Part shown: one piece after another, positions 12,766-25,600 of the stretch
Numbering within the stretch: the stretch's first letter is position 1
Layout of the letters: every line of letters begins with the position of its first letter
Origin: Fasciolopsis buskii
Taxonomy: Eukaryota > Platyhelminthes > Trematoda > Plagiorchiida > Fasciolidae
Direction of reading: 5' to 3'
DNA length: 64,000 nt
NCBI GenBank assembly: GCA_008360955.1
Contig: LUCM01006656.1
Span: forward strand, 129,427 to 193,426
Notes under the pieces: model-generated
Databases searched by the model: none
What the model was told of the DNA's origin: nothing
The model's input: the letters and a program-made list of their open reading frames with translations, nothing else
Position numbers and translations under genes: made by a program

Positions 12766-14922
12766 CCGTCCATTTTTCTCCCAAATCCGTTCGGAACCGG
12801 AGGAAGAAAGGACGAAACAGCTTTGTGAACGTGATTCTAACTCCGAGTCACGCAGCCTGGAAGAGCCGCATTTAGTCACCCTAAGTGTTACCATGACTGT
12901 AAATGTCAACATTATGCAAACAAACTGTGAGCCAAGTTTTCGGCCAATATGACCCAATCAGACAGTTTTGCCGCACAAATCGATCAACCAGACGTGTCGA
13001 CAGCACGTTACAATACCTCAAGCACCTGCGGCCGACAGATCACGTGATATATACGGACGGTCGATCGGCTTTCCTTCGGGCACCCCTCATTTGAGCCATG
13101 ATGACCGTGGTATTCTAGGGTGACAACAACAGAAAAACTAGGAAATATAAAAAACTAGGAAAGTGCAATGACGACTATCCGGATATCGTTTTGTCAAGAA
13201 ACCGACATAATAAAAAAACGAGGGGGATCTATTCTACCATGATGGGATAAACAAACTAGAGGCAGCAATAAATTAAATTAGTCAATGGCTAATAAAATGT
13301 TCAGGATGTTACTCATGCTTCTTAACTTAAATAGTTTTAAATGTGACTGAGAAAATAATTAGTACTCATATTTTGGCATCTCGCATTCACGTGTAAAAGA
13401 AACGGTCTTGCAGTTATTTTAATTAACGTGACCCCAAAATGATCATTCTCATTTCGGTAGTTTCTAAGGCAATCGTGACACTATCCAGACGAATACAAAT
13501 ACGTAAATCTACCTTCTTACTCAAATTTTTTTCACAAATCAACGTAGGTCCCTCGCTGACTCTCCATATCCACACACTGTTGTCTTTTCCTCCCGGTAAA
13601 GAGTCGTATATTCATGCATCAAGATGGAGCATTGATTATTCACTAGACAGTTGCCTCCTCTTTTGAAATAATCGTTCAACTGTGGAAGCCAATGTCTCGT
13701 TTTTCCGCGGAAATAAAATGACACTCACTTCTCTGAAGTTACAATGCAAATGTGAAACCATAGTATCCAGTGAAAGCATCACGCACAAACCCTGTGTGTG
13801 AGGCGTGATAGTGGTGATTATTCTCTAAATAAGTGGCTAATCAAAATGCTTTCATGTCCTATTTACTTGATTTTAGGTGCGAGTCCTTAGGTGCTTTGGA
13901 TATCTGTTTTTTTGCTAACTTTTCCTGGAACTGGACATTTTTGTGGGTTTCAGCTGCCACATAGACTTTTTTAATGGCTGTGTCGGGGTATTACGACGCT
14001 TACATCCTGTGTACGCAGTTCGGATTTGCTTTTACGGATCAAAGCCTGTAGTTGCTGTGTAATGTCCTGGGGTTCATTTTCTCTAGGAAAAACCCCCCAA
14101 CCCGACAAAAATATAACGCTTTGCCTTTAGTAGGTCGCGTGTGAGCAGTCTCAAAGCCTAGCGTATCAGTCAGCATTGCCCTCCGTTATCTATTGTCGAT
14201 ACCCCTCTTACATATGTAACATGACTGGTCTCCTGGATGAATCTTTGTGTTTCTAACTGAAACTGGATAATGGCGGTAAGTTTTTCCACTCCATGTTCTA
14301 CAAACCCGTGAGCCTAAGTAACCGTTACACTATACAAGCTGTCTATGACAGCCCAGTGCGGAGATAAGCTGCCCCATAAGGCCCTCCCGCCGCACAATTC
14401 TCAAACAAGGTCGGTGACAGAGAAGAACGGATGTAGAGAAACCACCCAGGGGCTTTATTTAGCTTTTATCGGAGAAGCAGAGGCACTGAAGACTAATTGG
14501 GAAGACGGGTGTCAACGCAAATGAAAAATTTTGAATGATTTTTTCTTGTGTAAGTATGCTCTTTCCGACTATGGTTACCGAAAAGATCACAGTTTTGACT
14601 GATTCAAGGATAGGCTGAAAGCCTACTTACCGACCAAGAATCTCACCGGTAAAAGCATTTGCCACGCCAGGGAAACCTAAAACGCTGATCATTACCATAC
14701 TAAGCAGCAACATTTAACTCTGCCCACCCATTTCACGGTATACAAGTCATTCAAAAATCGGAACGACAAATTTCCCTAGAACTGGAAACGTGAACTGCAT
14801 TGTTGTTCTCCTCGGCAAAGATAAGGTGGAAAAAAGCTAGGATCACAGATACCGGTTATCTCTAGATATATTTTAAAAAAAGAAAAAAAGTAAATTTAAA
14901 ATAATTTAAATTCTTAAATTTG

Positions 14923-14927
<5 letters not shown>

Positions 14928-14958
<31 letters not shown>
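14928..14958. repeat. (TA)n microsatellite
   Basis: A pure alternating TA tract of about 30 bases follows an A/T-rich lead-in. The corresponding place in the noisy copy (about 21711-21745) is a broken TA/CA/GTA mixture, as expected from raw-read error in a simple repeat. Confidence 0.95.
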
Positions 14959-14960
<2 letters not shown>

Positions 14961-15424
14961 GAGAGACTGCATGTCTGGCAAGGATAACTATGCGTCACAG
15001 TACATGAACAAAACTTGCTACGGTCCCTAGTTCGACCTAGGTAATTCCATGGAAGCGAAAAGTTCTTTGTTTGCACAGCCAAAGTTATCAGGATATTATA
15101 TTGAGCCAAGTTACTGTGTTGTGTTCTACCATCAGATAATTAAAACAACTTTTATTCCGTGACGAATGGGAAAATGGGAGATGGAATCAAAATGTTGGAG
15201 TGTTCACTCGGAAAAGAAAGTTTACAGCCTAGCTTACACAATCCCGAAACATCAGTAATGAGTTTACAGGTATGCGCGGGTGAATGAAAAACCGAGTCAC
15301 TTTGATCTGGTTGTTTGAAGCGCATTTTTTGTTCATCACTTTGAGCACCATCTCTCCTGAGCCTGTTCTAGCACTTTGGCGTTAATTATTCTGCAAGTGA
15401 TCCTAAGTGTTTGGTTTATCGATT

Positions 15425-15860
15425 TGATTTCTTATCGACAGTGAAAGCAAATCAATCAACAATATTATCAAAGACATCAAGTTCACCATGGAACCGAAGA
15501 AGCATGGAGAGCTGACATTTCTAGATGTGTTGGGTAGAAGGAAAGCCAACAGCACGCTGGAGATAAGATGGTATCGCAAACAAACCCGTGCGGATCAAAT
15601 ATTCAAATGTCATAGCAACCACCCAAATAGTCACAAACGGTCCAGTTCCTTTTCAAGAGAGCCAAAACTTACTACAGCACAGAAAGACTGAGAAAGCAAA
15701 AAAGAAGCCTATCGCTTCAATATGTTCGAGAAAAACGGATATTCCAATAACTTCGTGCACGCAATAAAGAAAGAAAAGAACAGAAGAGCACAACCAAACA
15801 AAAGGATCGTCATAGCTACATCAAAAATTTATCTAAATAAACTGCGAAATTGTGAATGAT
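15425..15860 (+). pseudogene. Penelope-like element: reverse transcriptase C-terminal part, decayed
   Basis: Translation gives the conserved C-terminal region of a Penelope-like reverse transcriptase, in order: INNIIKDIKFTMEPKKHGEL (from about 15455), TFLDVLGRRK, YRKQTRADQIF, HSNHPNSHKRS, then after an in-frame stop near 15690 MFEKNGYSNNFVHAIKKEKN and RRAQPNKRIVIATSKIY (to about 15835). In this family the LDVL, HP.SHKR and FEKNGY.NF blocks follow the catalytic palm, and a linker then leads to a GIY-YIG endonuclease. The upstream palm motifs, including the catalytic aspartates, are absent, so the copy is 5' truncated. Stops and small frameshifts show that it is dead. The coding continues at 16040-16500 after an inverted-repeat insertion. 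Confidence 0.85.
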
Positions 15861-16040
15861 ATAATGTTCACGACATAGCGTTTTTGGTAGATGTAATACG
15901 CCAACGTTTCGACTACCGTGGGTAGTCTTTCTTAAGGCAAGTTTTGCAATCAACTACCCACGGTGGTTGAGACGTTGGCACATTATATCTACCAACAACG
16001 CTGTGTTACTAACGCGATATCATACAAAATAAAAGCCAAT
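15848..16040. repeat. Inverted pair of Penelope termini with hammerhead-like folds
   Basis: Two arms of about 85-90 bases face each other around a spacer of about 15 bases. The left arm (15848-15936) read on the minus strand and the right arm (about 15945-16040) read on the plus strand share the same order: a 7-pair stem with a CAC loop, GAAAC or GAGAC, GTTGG, CATTA(C/T)ATCTACCAA, an AACGCT(A/G)TGT block, and ATATCAT. The left arm is close to a full hammerhead core on the minus strand: CTTAAGA (15930-15936), a perfect GACTACC/GGTAGTC stem (15911-15927), and GAAAC (15906-15910). The insertion lies between the reverse transcriptase and endonuclease parts of a Penelope-like element. Confidence 0.8.
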
Positions 16041-16500
16041 AAATGGCGCATCGATTTTTCAGTACACTCCTTATGTCATTCGGTCCTGAAGTTTACAAAA
16101 TGCAAAATTACTCAAACCACAAGGAATCGCGGTTGCTCACAGACTTTCGCAATTTTCAAGAAACCTTGAATCAAGACCAAAAGAGCGACTGAAAATGAAG
16201 AAAAAAAAAACAAATTTCGTCTACAAAGTTAGGTGCATGGACTGCGACAAGTGCTGCGTCAGTCAAACCGGGTGAAAAGTGACTATTTGAATGTGCGCGC
16301 ATTAACTAGCTACAAGAAGACACGACCCTCTCTCTCTCTCTCATATCCGTCCACAAAGACCAAGAATGACACAAATATAATCAGGATAACGTTGAGACTA
16401 AGAGGGACGTGAGTTAGGTGTTAGAAGCATGGTATTTTTCAAATAATTCAATCAATAGACACATCGAATTGGACCACCTGAGCACTCGGACCAGAGGCAC
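16040..16500 (+). pseudogene. Penelope-like element: linker and GIY-YIG endonuclease, decayed
   Basis: The frame reads, with several stops: SQTFAIFKKP (linker), KTNFVYKVRCMDCDKCCVSQTG (from about 16210; longest run quoted in two parts, KTNFVYKVRC and MDCDKCCVSQTG), LATRRHDPLS, ISVHKDQE, VLEAWYFSNNSINRHIELDH (to about 16472). These match the order expected in a Penelope endonuclease: VYK.C..C...YVGQTG, then an LAT.RHDPLS block, then EAW...NSINRHIELD at the C-terminus. The GIY-YIG core YVGQT is CVSQT here, and the region where the catalytic arginine should lie contains stops, so it cannot be active. This is the 3' half of the element that begins at 15425. Confidence 0.83.
16328..16342. repeat. 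(CT)n short tract
   Basis: A run of CT dinucleotides lies inside the decayed endonuclease, at the place encoding PLSLS. It probably grew by slippage and contributed to the local frame disruption. Confidence 0.85.
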
Positions 16501-16699
16501 ACAGTGCAACTAGTTGGGAAAACCGAAATTCGCACCAACAATGTCACCTCGAGTGATGATGAAGCGTTTGCGTTCGAAATGTCAAACTCAGTTAACAGAA
16601 CACCATGGAAACCCTCAATCTGAGCTGCGGCCAACACAAATTTTCAAACACTATAACATCACTCAGTACGAACAGTTCAATTACGGCCCATTAGCAATC

Positions 16700-18930
16700 T
16701 AATTTGGATAATCTAAGTCAAACAACAAACTAGAGGATGGGGGAAATTCACGTGAGTCACATGACCGTTGTCAGTTATTCATACGTATGCCAAGATGCGA
16801 CGCTAAATGGGATAAAGGTAGCAGAGGAGAAGGATGGCGACCAATTTCCCACACTTACTAAATATTTTTACTATCACTAGCCATGCTTTATATTTTGCGC
16901 TTCACTGAGCACAAAGTTGGGTAATAAAAATTTTATCCCCTTTTCTTTGGTCCGAACAACTACGACTCGCCCATGTGCTGAATCATCCTTGCATGTGCCG
17001 AGGCACCCGAACCATTCTTTGTTTTGTTGCCCACGGCAACGATTTGCACACACGACCTTCATCACGGGCTTAACCGACTGAAATCACGTGTGCGTGATCT
17101 GACTGGGATCGGTTCAGATCTCCGATTTCCGAAAGCATGGAAAGAATCCAAGCCCGTTCATAAAGTGAAAACAAGACAACAAGCTCTGTCAGTGTCATCG
17201 ATCGGGACGGAATGTGCGCGTGTGTGAATTGGGTTCTCCTCGTAGTTCACGGCACAACTATTCAGTCACTTAAATATCGATCCAAAAATAAGTGCTTTCA
17301 TGATCGACCCCGTGATAGAAAATTTTTGATTCCTGGCTTTATTTCTTATTCGGTAGGAAATTGTTAAATCAAAAGATCTTTTCTAACTCGTGTACACCGT
17401 TTTCATTTTTCCGTGATAAATCTATCGGGACTAGCACCAATGATATAGCTAAAGTGTTTGTTTCCGTAATATGTGATACTGCTTATTGCTAAGTGTTATC
17501 ATAAGTGTGCATCGTTCCGAAGCTTTGTTCAAATCACACTAAGCTGGTTGGTAATTGTGCACAAGACACGCAGTCGATTGCAGTACTTCGTTAAAATGAA
17601 CGTACAGAATACCAGTAGGAAGTTGCGTAGCCTTGCCATTTCTATTTGACATAGCTCGCCTACCTTTTAAGTTGTTATCCGATAGAGCAGGTTGTTTGAA
17701 AATCGTTATTATACACCCGTAAAGGCACATCACGGTTCCCGTGCCTGGGAAGTACACTTCTGAATATGAAGCAGAAAATAATTTTTGCCCATACGTGAAG
17801 GCTTCACAAGTGCCGCAAATTTCCCGTTTCTTTTTGGTGTAAACGTGTGCGAAATGCAAGTGAACACAACCAAGTCAAACCTGCTGCTGCTAGTACGGAT
17901 AATCCATTTCGACAACCGTGCACCTGCAGAAACTGCAAGAGACTTCTAAAGAAACACAGTGTAGAATGTGCATTGAAAAATAATGAACACAAGAGTTTCC
18001 CAAGGATTGATTATTTTGCCAGCTACACAGAAGAAACTTCCTGAAGCATTTTACCGTGAATATTTTATGGTTTTGGTTTCAAATGGTCCAAAGGATATAG
18101 GATAAAGCTTCAAGCTTAAATCTGAAGCAAATTGCAACCGGAACAAACAAGAACGCAAATTGCCAACTGCTCAACTATCCGACAAGGAGCAGAAATAGAC
18201 AGAGGACGAGAACAAGTTGAACAGAAGAAACAGTTCTTTGAACAATCTTTTCTAATTACGCTAAACCAAACCCCATCAAACGTAAACGTATGTGTTCGCC
18301 GATGGGTCACTACAAATTGGTTACCTGGAGACGGGGCGTTCGCGATCACTTTTGGACTTGGGCAACACGGCATTGGTTTTCTCCAAACCGGGGACAAATA
18401 TGACTCCCATTTTATATGCAAAAATCTAAAAATGAGAAGAAAAACGTTGCGAGTTGCGAATATATGCTGGACTAGTTCCCAACTCAGTAGACTTGCACAA
18501 GTAGGTTTGTTAAAAATCACATCAACTGGTTGTACATAGAAACGTACAAAATCGGAATTGCATTCAGCTTTTTCCAGACATCCTTTCCGGAGGTTTGATG
18601 ACTTTCAGAAATCCCCTTTTTGTCTGTGGGGGACCAAAAACATTTTAAACGCCGAGTCTTACTATTCACGGTGTTTGGGCAGTTCTGGACTTGGCTGACC
18701 ACAGATTGCAAAATTAGCCAAACCTGGCGTACAGGCAGACAATCCAAGTTCAGTTATGCTTATCTACCCTACGGAAACCAAACAGGAAATGGGAAAAAGT
18801 GAATATTTAACTGCCAAAAGAACCTAGTCTACAACAAGTTCTCTGCAGGATTGCAGCCTGCGAGTGAGCTTGCTTAATTTGAGCCGGTAATCACCGTTTC
18901 CCGACTGAATTTTTCATACACCCGCCAGAG
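16700..18930. other. Anonymous stretch, source of the downstream noisy copy
   Basis: No supported gene. Open frames on both strands at 18116-18539 run about 135 codons but overlap each other antisense, show no domain and are not preserved in the noisy copy. The stretch is useful mainly as the accurate reference against which 23800-26400 can be aligned. Confidence 0.45.
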
Positions 18931-18935
18931 TTGGT

Positions 18936-19606
18936 CTGGTAGCTGGTTGTACATGCGCGACGGCAGTGCACCAGTTTCCTCCGCTCGTGGGTTCGAATCT
19001 CGCATTTGAATTTGTTTCAACTTCGTTCAGCTGATAGCCTTTCAGACTGCATCTTCCACGAACGAACCCCAAGTAGCCAAGCTCTGTAAGTCATATCCAA
19101 AGCCTTCGACGTACTTAGGCTACCTTCAGAGAAATCATTTATCAGTGGTGGTCTACTGCTGTGTGCTAGCGGCCCGCGGCCGTGAAAATCAGTGACGGAT
19201 AGGTGCAACATCATGTGGTGAAGTTCAACAAACCGTTCAGAGCCTGCCCGGTAGCGTAATGGCTAAGGCGTTCGACGCAGAATCGTTCGTCCTTATTCGG
19301 GTTCGCGTCGCAGTTCAGGCGCGGTGGATATGCACAGCTGATGATTCCTAACAAGGATGAAACAGCTGTACAGTGGATCTATGGTTTCTTTATGGTGAGC
19401 TGAACAATGAAATCGCATGGTGAATTATTTCATGAAAACTCCAGGTCATCTGATTGACTTAAGCTTCGAGGCAGTAGACCTGAGTTTCGTTCTTGTTAGA
19501 ACTGCCGAGTGTTGGTGACTGTCATTGAGGATGACAAGTGAATAAATCTAAGCCGGCACTTCTGATTAACCTGAACGGGAGCTGGTGGTGCAGTAGTAAT
19601 ACACAC
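18936..19606 (+). mobile_element. Tandem run of SINE modules (tRNA-like heads)
   Basis: Three tRNA-like heads follow one another. The first has the B box GGGTTCGAATCTC near 18990, with a body containing AGCCAAGCTCTG, TCCAAAGCCTTCGAC and CATGTGGTGAAGTTCA. The second starts at 19244 with an A-box-like TAGCGTAATGG and B-box-like GGGTTCGCGTC, then a body with AACAAGGATGAAACAGCTG and GGTGAATTATTTCATG. The third starts near 19582 (GCTGGTGGTGCAGTAGTAAT) and is cut by the N gap. Its second half reappears at 27075. Single modules of each kind occur elsewhere in the window, so this is a composite or a set of nested insertions. Confidence 0.65.
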
Positions 19607-19616
19607 NNNNNNNNNN
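19607..19616. other. Assembly gap (10 Ns)
   Basis: Ten undetermined bases form the only gap in the window. They mark the exact point where accurate sequence stops and the noisy copy begins. A fixed 10-N run is a placeholder, not a measured distance. Confidence 1.
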
Positions 19617-22600
19617 AAAAGAAGAGAGATTCCAGTTTTTCTCCAAATCGTTCGACCGGGAGGAAGAAGGAACGAAACAGCTTTGGTGTTATGAAAACGG
19701 TGATTTAGACTCCGGTCAACGGCCAGCCTGAAGAGCGCATTTTGAGTCCAACCACTAGTGTTACCATGACAGTAATGTCAACATTAGCCAAACAACCTGT
19801 GCCAAGTTTCGGCCAATATTGACCCAAATCAGAGACAGTTTTGCCGACAGATCGATCAAGACTGGTGTCGACAGCACGTTACACAATACCTCAAGCACCT
19901 GCGGCCGACAGATTCACGTGATAATTATACGGACGTGTCGATCGCTTTCCTTCGGGCACCTCATTTGAGCCATGATGACCTGTGTATTCTAGGGTGAGCG
20001 ACAACAGAACAAATAGAAATATAAAAACAAGGAAAGTGCAAGTGCGACTTCGGTAAGTAATGCGTTTGTCAAGAAACCGAATAGAAAAAAACGAGGGGGA
20101 TACTATTCTTACCATGATGGGATAAACAAACTGAGGCAGCCAATAAAGTTAATTATCTGGTAATAAATTTCAGGATGTTACTCATAACCAGCAACATCTC
20201 GATAACACAATATAAATAGTTTAAAAACTGTGACCTGAGAAAATAAATAGTACTCCAACTAAATATTATGGCAATCATCGCCTCCTCCACCCCCGTGAAA
20301 AAGAAACGGTCTTGCAGCTTCATTCCAGTTAATTCAAAGTCGAACCCAAAACAGAACCAATTCTACATTCCGGTAGTTCTCCTAAGGCCCAATCGCTGAA
20401 ACACACCACACAACCACCACAGCACGAATACACAAACATACGCTAAATCTACCACTTCACATTATACTCAAAACTTATCTCTTAGTCCAAAAGATGGTCC
20501 CCCTCCTGACTCTCCATATCCCAACACCACCTTCACTCTTCCCAGGATAGAATTATATTCCATGCTCAGATGTGAGGGGCATTGATTTCAACCAACAGTT
20601 GGCTCCTCTTTTGAATATGCGTTCTAATTTGAGCCAATGTCTCGTTCTTTCCGCGGAAATAAAATGACACTCCTTCCTGAGTTACAAATGCATGTGATGG
20701 GCTTCAAAGTGACATAGTACAAACAACTGTTACGTTGATAGTGTATCTACAAAAAATGGCTTGTAATTACAAGAATCTTCAAATGATCCTAAACTTGTTT
20801 AGTGAGTCTATGCAAAAAATTTGCCTACTTCTGATGGTAAATATGGTCCACCCCAAAACCACGACTTTACCCTACTATGTCGTATAAGACCAGCAACCAC
20901 AATCGGACTGATCTACGGCAAAACTGAGTTGCTGGTGTAAGTATCTTGTACTTAGTAGTCTCTTAGATGACCTCAAAATAAAGCTTTGGGCCTTGTGGTC
21001 GTACTAGTCTCAAGCTAGAGAACTGTGCATAAAGCTATTCGGTTATTCATTGTTCTACCCTCTACATGTACAATAATGATCTGGTGAACTTTTTGTTTTT
21101 CTACTGAAACTGAGTATGGGATTTTCACTACAGTTCTAACCCTGGCCAAGTAACCGTTACACTATAAAGCTTTCAAGAACCTGAGTGAGGAGCGGATAGG
21201 CGTAGCCCCAAAGGCCCGCATGATTATTATTTCAGTGGTGACAGAATGACGGTAATTAGATAAAACCCCCAGGGTTTTCATGCGTATGTGAAAGCAGGCT
21301 GCAAGACTAATGGAAGAACGGGTGATCAGAGTACGAGCAAATGAATTTTGGAAGTGATTAGTTTTAGTGAGTATAGACAGGACAGTCTTTTCCGGTATGT
21401 GTGTACGAAAGATCACATTTTGACTGATTCAGGATTGGTGAAGAGCACGCAGACAAGATTCATCACGGTAAAGCTTTCCGATTGAAGATGTCGGCGGACG
21501 AGGAAACTCAGAACGACGGGGCTGTTCATCTAAGCAGCAAATTACTCTGACCTTTGTTATATGTATTTCAAGAAATCCGGACGATTTCTAAACTGGGAAA
21601 CTTGAACCTGCATGGTTTTTCCGGGATAAAGTGAAAAGCTAACACAGAACCGTTTCATCTTATAATATCTAAGATATGATCTATGTTATTTAGTATATAG
21701 TATTATTTATAAATATATATATATACATATGTATATATATATATAGATCATATAGGTGTATAGCTAGAATCTGCAATGTCTGGTCAAGACTGATATAACT
21801 AAGCGTCACCAGTACATGACAAAACTGATGCCTACGGTCCCTAGTTCGCCTAGGGTATCCACTGGAGCGAAAAGTCTTTGTTTTGCCACAGCAACAAGTG
21901 CTATCACCGGACCACTTATCATTTGGCAATGTTACTGTGTTGTCGATATCTATCCATCAGATGAATTAAAAACAACTTTTATTCCGTTGACGAATGGAAA
22001 ATGGGAGAATGGAGATCTGAAAAGATGTTGGAGTGTATCACGTCGACAAAGAAAGTTTTACAGCAGCCTATGTTACACAACGCTGAAACATTCATGTAAT
22101 GAGTTTAACAAGGTATGGCGCGGCGTGAAATGAAAAGCACGAAGTCAACTTTAGAATCTGGTGTTTGAAAGCGCATTGTTTGTTCATACCACTTTGGAGC
22201 GACCATCTCTCTAGAGCCTGTTCTAGCAATGGCGTAATCTATTCTGGCAAGTGATCCTAAGTTGTTATGGTGTTATCGATTTTGATTTCTGATCGGACAG
22301 TGCAACAGCATCAATCCACAATATTATCAAAGACCTAGTTCACCATGGAAGCCGAAGAAGCTGCGAGGAAGCACTGACATATTCTAGATGTGTTGGGTTA
22401 GAAGAAGCCAACAGCAACGCTGGAGATAAGATGAGTATCGCAACACGACCCGTGCGGATTAGATATATTCAAAGATGTCATAGCGAACCGAAATCCCAAA
22501 AATAGTCAACAAAACGGTCCAGTCCTTTTCAAGAGAGGCCAAAACTTATAAGCACAGAAAAGCTGATGAAAGCAAAAATAGGAGAGTCCTATCCGTGTCA

Positions 22601-25600
22601 GAATAATAGTTACGAAGGAAAAAAAGGCTATTCCACGATAACTTCAGTGCATCCATAAAGTAAAAGAAAAAATACCAAGAAGCGAGGCTACAACCAAACG
22701 CACAAAGGATCGGCATAGCTTACATCAAAAGTTGTTCTTATAATAAGACTGGCGAAATTTGTGAATGATATATGTTACGATTTCACTATTAGGTTTTGGT
22801 AGATGTAATAGAACGCCCAACGTTTCGACAGCGCATGGGTGAAGTCATTCTTATAAGGCTCAGGTCTTTTGCAGATCAAACCAACCGACGGTTGGTTGAG
22901 ATGATATGCATTGTGATAAGTCCTACCAACTAACAGCTGGTTTTGTACTTAATCCGCGATAATCCATAAAAATGAAATAGCCAGATAAATGGCGCAGTGA
23001 TTTCAGTAAATCTTTGTGCATTCGTCCTGAAGTTATAATAATCGCAAATTTAATAGCAAATGACACAAACGACAGGAAATTCGCGTGTGCTTCACGAGAC
23101 TTATTCAGACACTATTCGAAAGAATGATATAGTCCTTGAATCAAAGGACACATCAAATAAGGAGCGACTGAAAAACTGAAGATCGGAAAAGAAAGAGAAT
23201 CACACATTTCTGATCGTAACAGAAGTTATGGTTTTTTGCATTGGAACTGCGACTGCATAAGCTCGGCTTGCGTGCAGACAATACCGGGATGTTGAAAATG
23301 ACTATTTTGATATGTGCCGCCAGCAATTGTAACTCTATAGCGTCAATAAGATTAGACACTGTCACGGTCTGCTTCTCTCTCGTCATATCCACGATCTCTA
23401 AGACCAAAGACAGTAGAATGGATACAAAATCTAAATTAGGATATAATATGATTTAGTAGACTAAGAGGGACCCGGTGAGTTCAGGTGGTTAGACAGCATG
23501 GTAGTTTTTCAAATTAATTCCAATCTAAATAAGACACAGTCGAAGTTTGGGGACCACCGTGAGCACTCGGACCAGAGGCCTACAAGTGCAACTAGTTGGG
23601 AAAACGAAATTCGCACCGAACAATGTCACCAGTCTGAAGTGAAGGTTGATGAACTGAGTTCGTTGTCGTTCGAAATGTCAAACTCAGTTAACAGAACACT
23701 ATGGAAACCCTCAAGTCTGAGCTGCGGCCACAACCATTGCTACAACATTTCTAATAATTGAAGCATATCAGTACACATCAGGACTCAGTCACGATAAGTA
23801 CAGTTCAACCTTTACGGCCGATTAGCAGTCTAATTAGGATAATCTGCAGTTCTAAACAACCAAAACATAGATGATAAGGGCCTCTGGAAAGATCAGCGAA
23901 GTGATTTCACATTGGAGCAAGTGTGTCAGATTGATTCGATGACGGTTCGCCAAAGGATGTGCGACGGCTGAAAATTGGGATATAGCAGGTAATATGTAGA
24001 GGGAGAAGGTATGGCAGACAAATTTCCCACACTTTATAAATATTGTTTGTACTAATGCATAGACCATGCTTGTACGTATTTTGCGCACTTCAACTGAGCA
24101 CAAAGTCGTTGGGTAATCAAGAATATTTAATCTACCGTCTTTTCTTTGGTCCGAAGCAGAAACTAACGGACTCAGCTGCAGTGCTGAATACTCAATTACG
24201 ACACTGCTATGTCGTCCTTCGTATGGCATGTTTCCGAACTAGTTCATTATGGTTCTTTGTGTGTCCGTTCTCTCTTTTTTATTTATTCCCACGGACACAG
24301 CCCGATTGGCACACAGCTAGCCTTTTGAATGGAACCACGACGCTTTACGATGACACGGCATTAACAGCGAGTCGTGAAATTCTACTGGATGTGCCGGATG
24401 GAATCTGATGGGGTCTGGTTCAGCCAAGAATCTCCGATTCCGAGAAAAGCAATGGAAGAGAAAGATCGAACAAGCGCTGCTTCATAAAGGTCGATAATAG
24501 CATAGAGAGACGGCATCTAGGTTCCAGTGTCAATCTGTCGGGCACGGAATGTGCGCGTGTCTTAGGTGTGAAATTGGCATTCTCTGTACTCGTGTTCACG
24601 GACACACTAATTACAGTCTCTTGTGTAAGTAGCGTGCGCAGGACCAAAAATAAAGGTGCTTTCATGAATCGAGCCGCTCGTGATGTAGACAATTTTTGAT
24701 TCCTGGATTTTATTTCTTTATCGGTAGGAAATTGTTATAAAGTCAAAGTATCTTATTCTACTCGTGTATATGCGTTTCATTTTGTCGTTGATAATCTATC
24801 GGGGACTACACCAATGAATAAGACTAAAGTGTTTTTTGTTTGCGTAATGAGTGTGTACTGCTTTATTGCTAAAGTGTTGATATAAGTGTGCATCGTCGTA
24901 CAGCTTTGGTTAAATCAACTAAGCTGGTTTGGTAATTGTGCACAAAGACAAAACAAGTCGAGTTTGGCAAGTATTTTGTATCATTTTCGTTACAAATAGG
25001 ACGTACAGATACCATTAGGATTGAATTGCGTACCTTGCATTTCTATTGTACATAGGCTCGCTACATTTTTGAAAGTTGTTATCCGATAGAATGAGGGTGT
25101 GTTATGTAAAATCGTTATTATACTACCCTCCGTAACAGGCACATCTACGGTTCCGTTGCCTGAGGAAGTAACTTCGGAATATATAGAACGAAAATATAAG
25201 TTTTGTTGCCACGACACCGTGGAGGTTCAACAAGTGCGAAATTTCCCGTTCTTTTTGATGTAAACGTGTGCGAAATGCAGGTGAATCATCAACAAGTCAA
25301 ACCTGCTGCTGCTAGTACGGATAACACAATTTTACTGCAACCTGGCATGCTAGCAACTGAAAGAGACTTCTAAAGGAAACACAGTGGAGATGTGCCTTGA
25401 AAAATAATGAACTCACAGGTTTCGCAAGGATTGTTATTTTGCAGCTGACGAGAAAACTTCCTAGAAGATTTTACCGTGTATATTTATGGTTTTTGTTTAA
25501 AATGGTCAAAGGATATAGGATAAAGTTCAAGTTTAAGATCTGAAGCAATTGCACCGAACACAACAAGAACGCAAATGCCAACTGCTCAACTATCCGAAAG

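Noticed and set aside
18116..18539. Two overlapping 134-135-codon frames on opposite strands as genes
   Set aside because: They are antisense shadows of each other, without motif.
19244..19340. A functional tRNA gene at the head of SINE module two
   Set aside because: A- and B-box-like motifs are present, but the B box is off-consensus, no closed acceptor stem can be drawn, and the sequence runs straight into a repeated SINE body.
22290..23620. A second Penelope-like element with its own inverted repeat
   Set aside because: It lies wholly inside the noisy duplicate and matches 15425-16560 base by base apart from random indels. It is the same element read twice.
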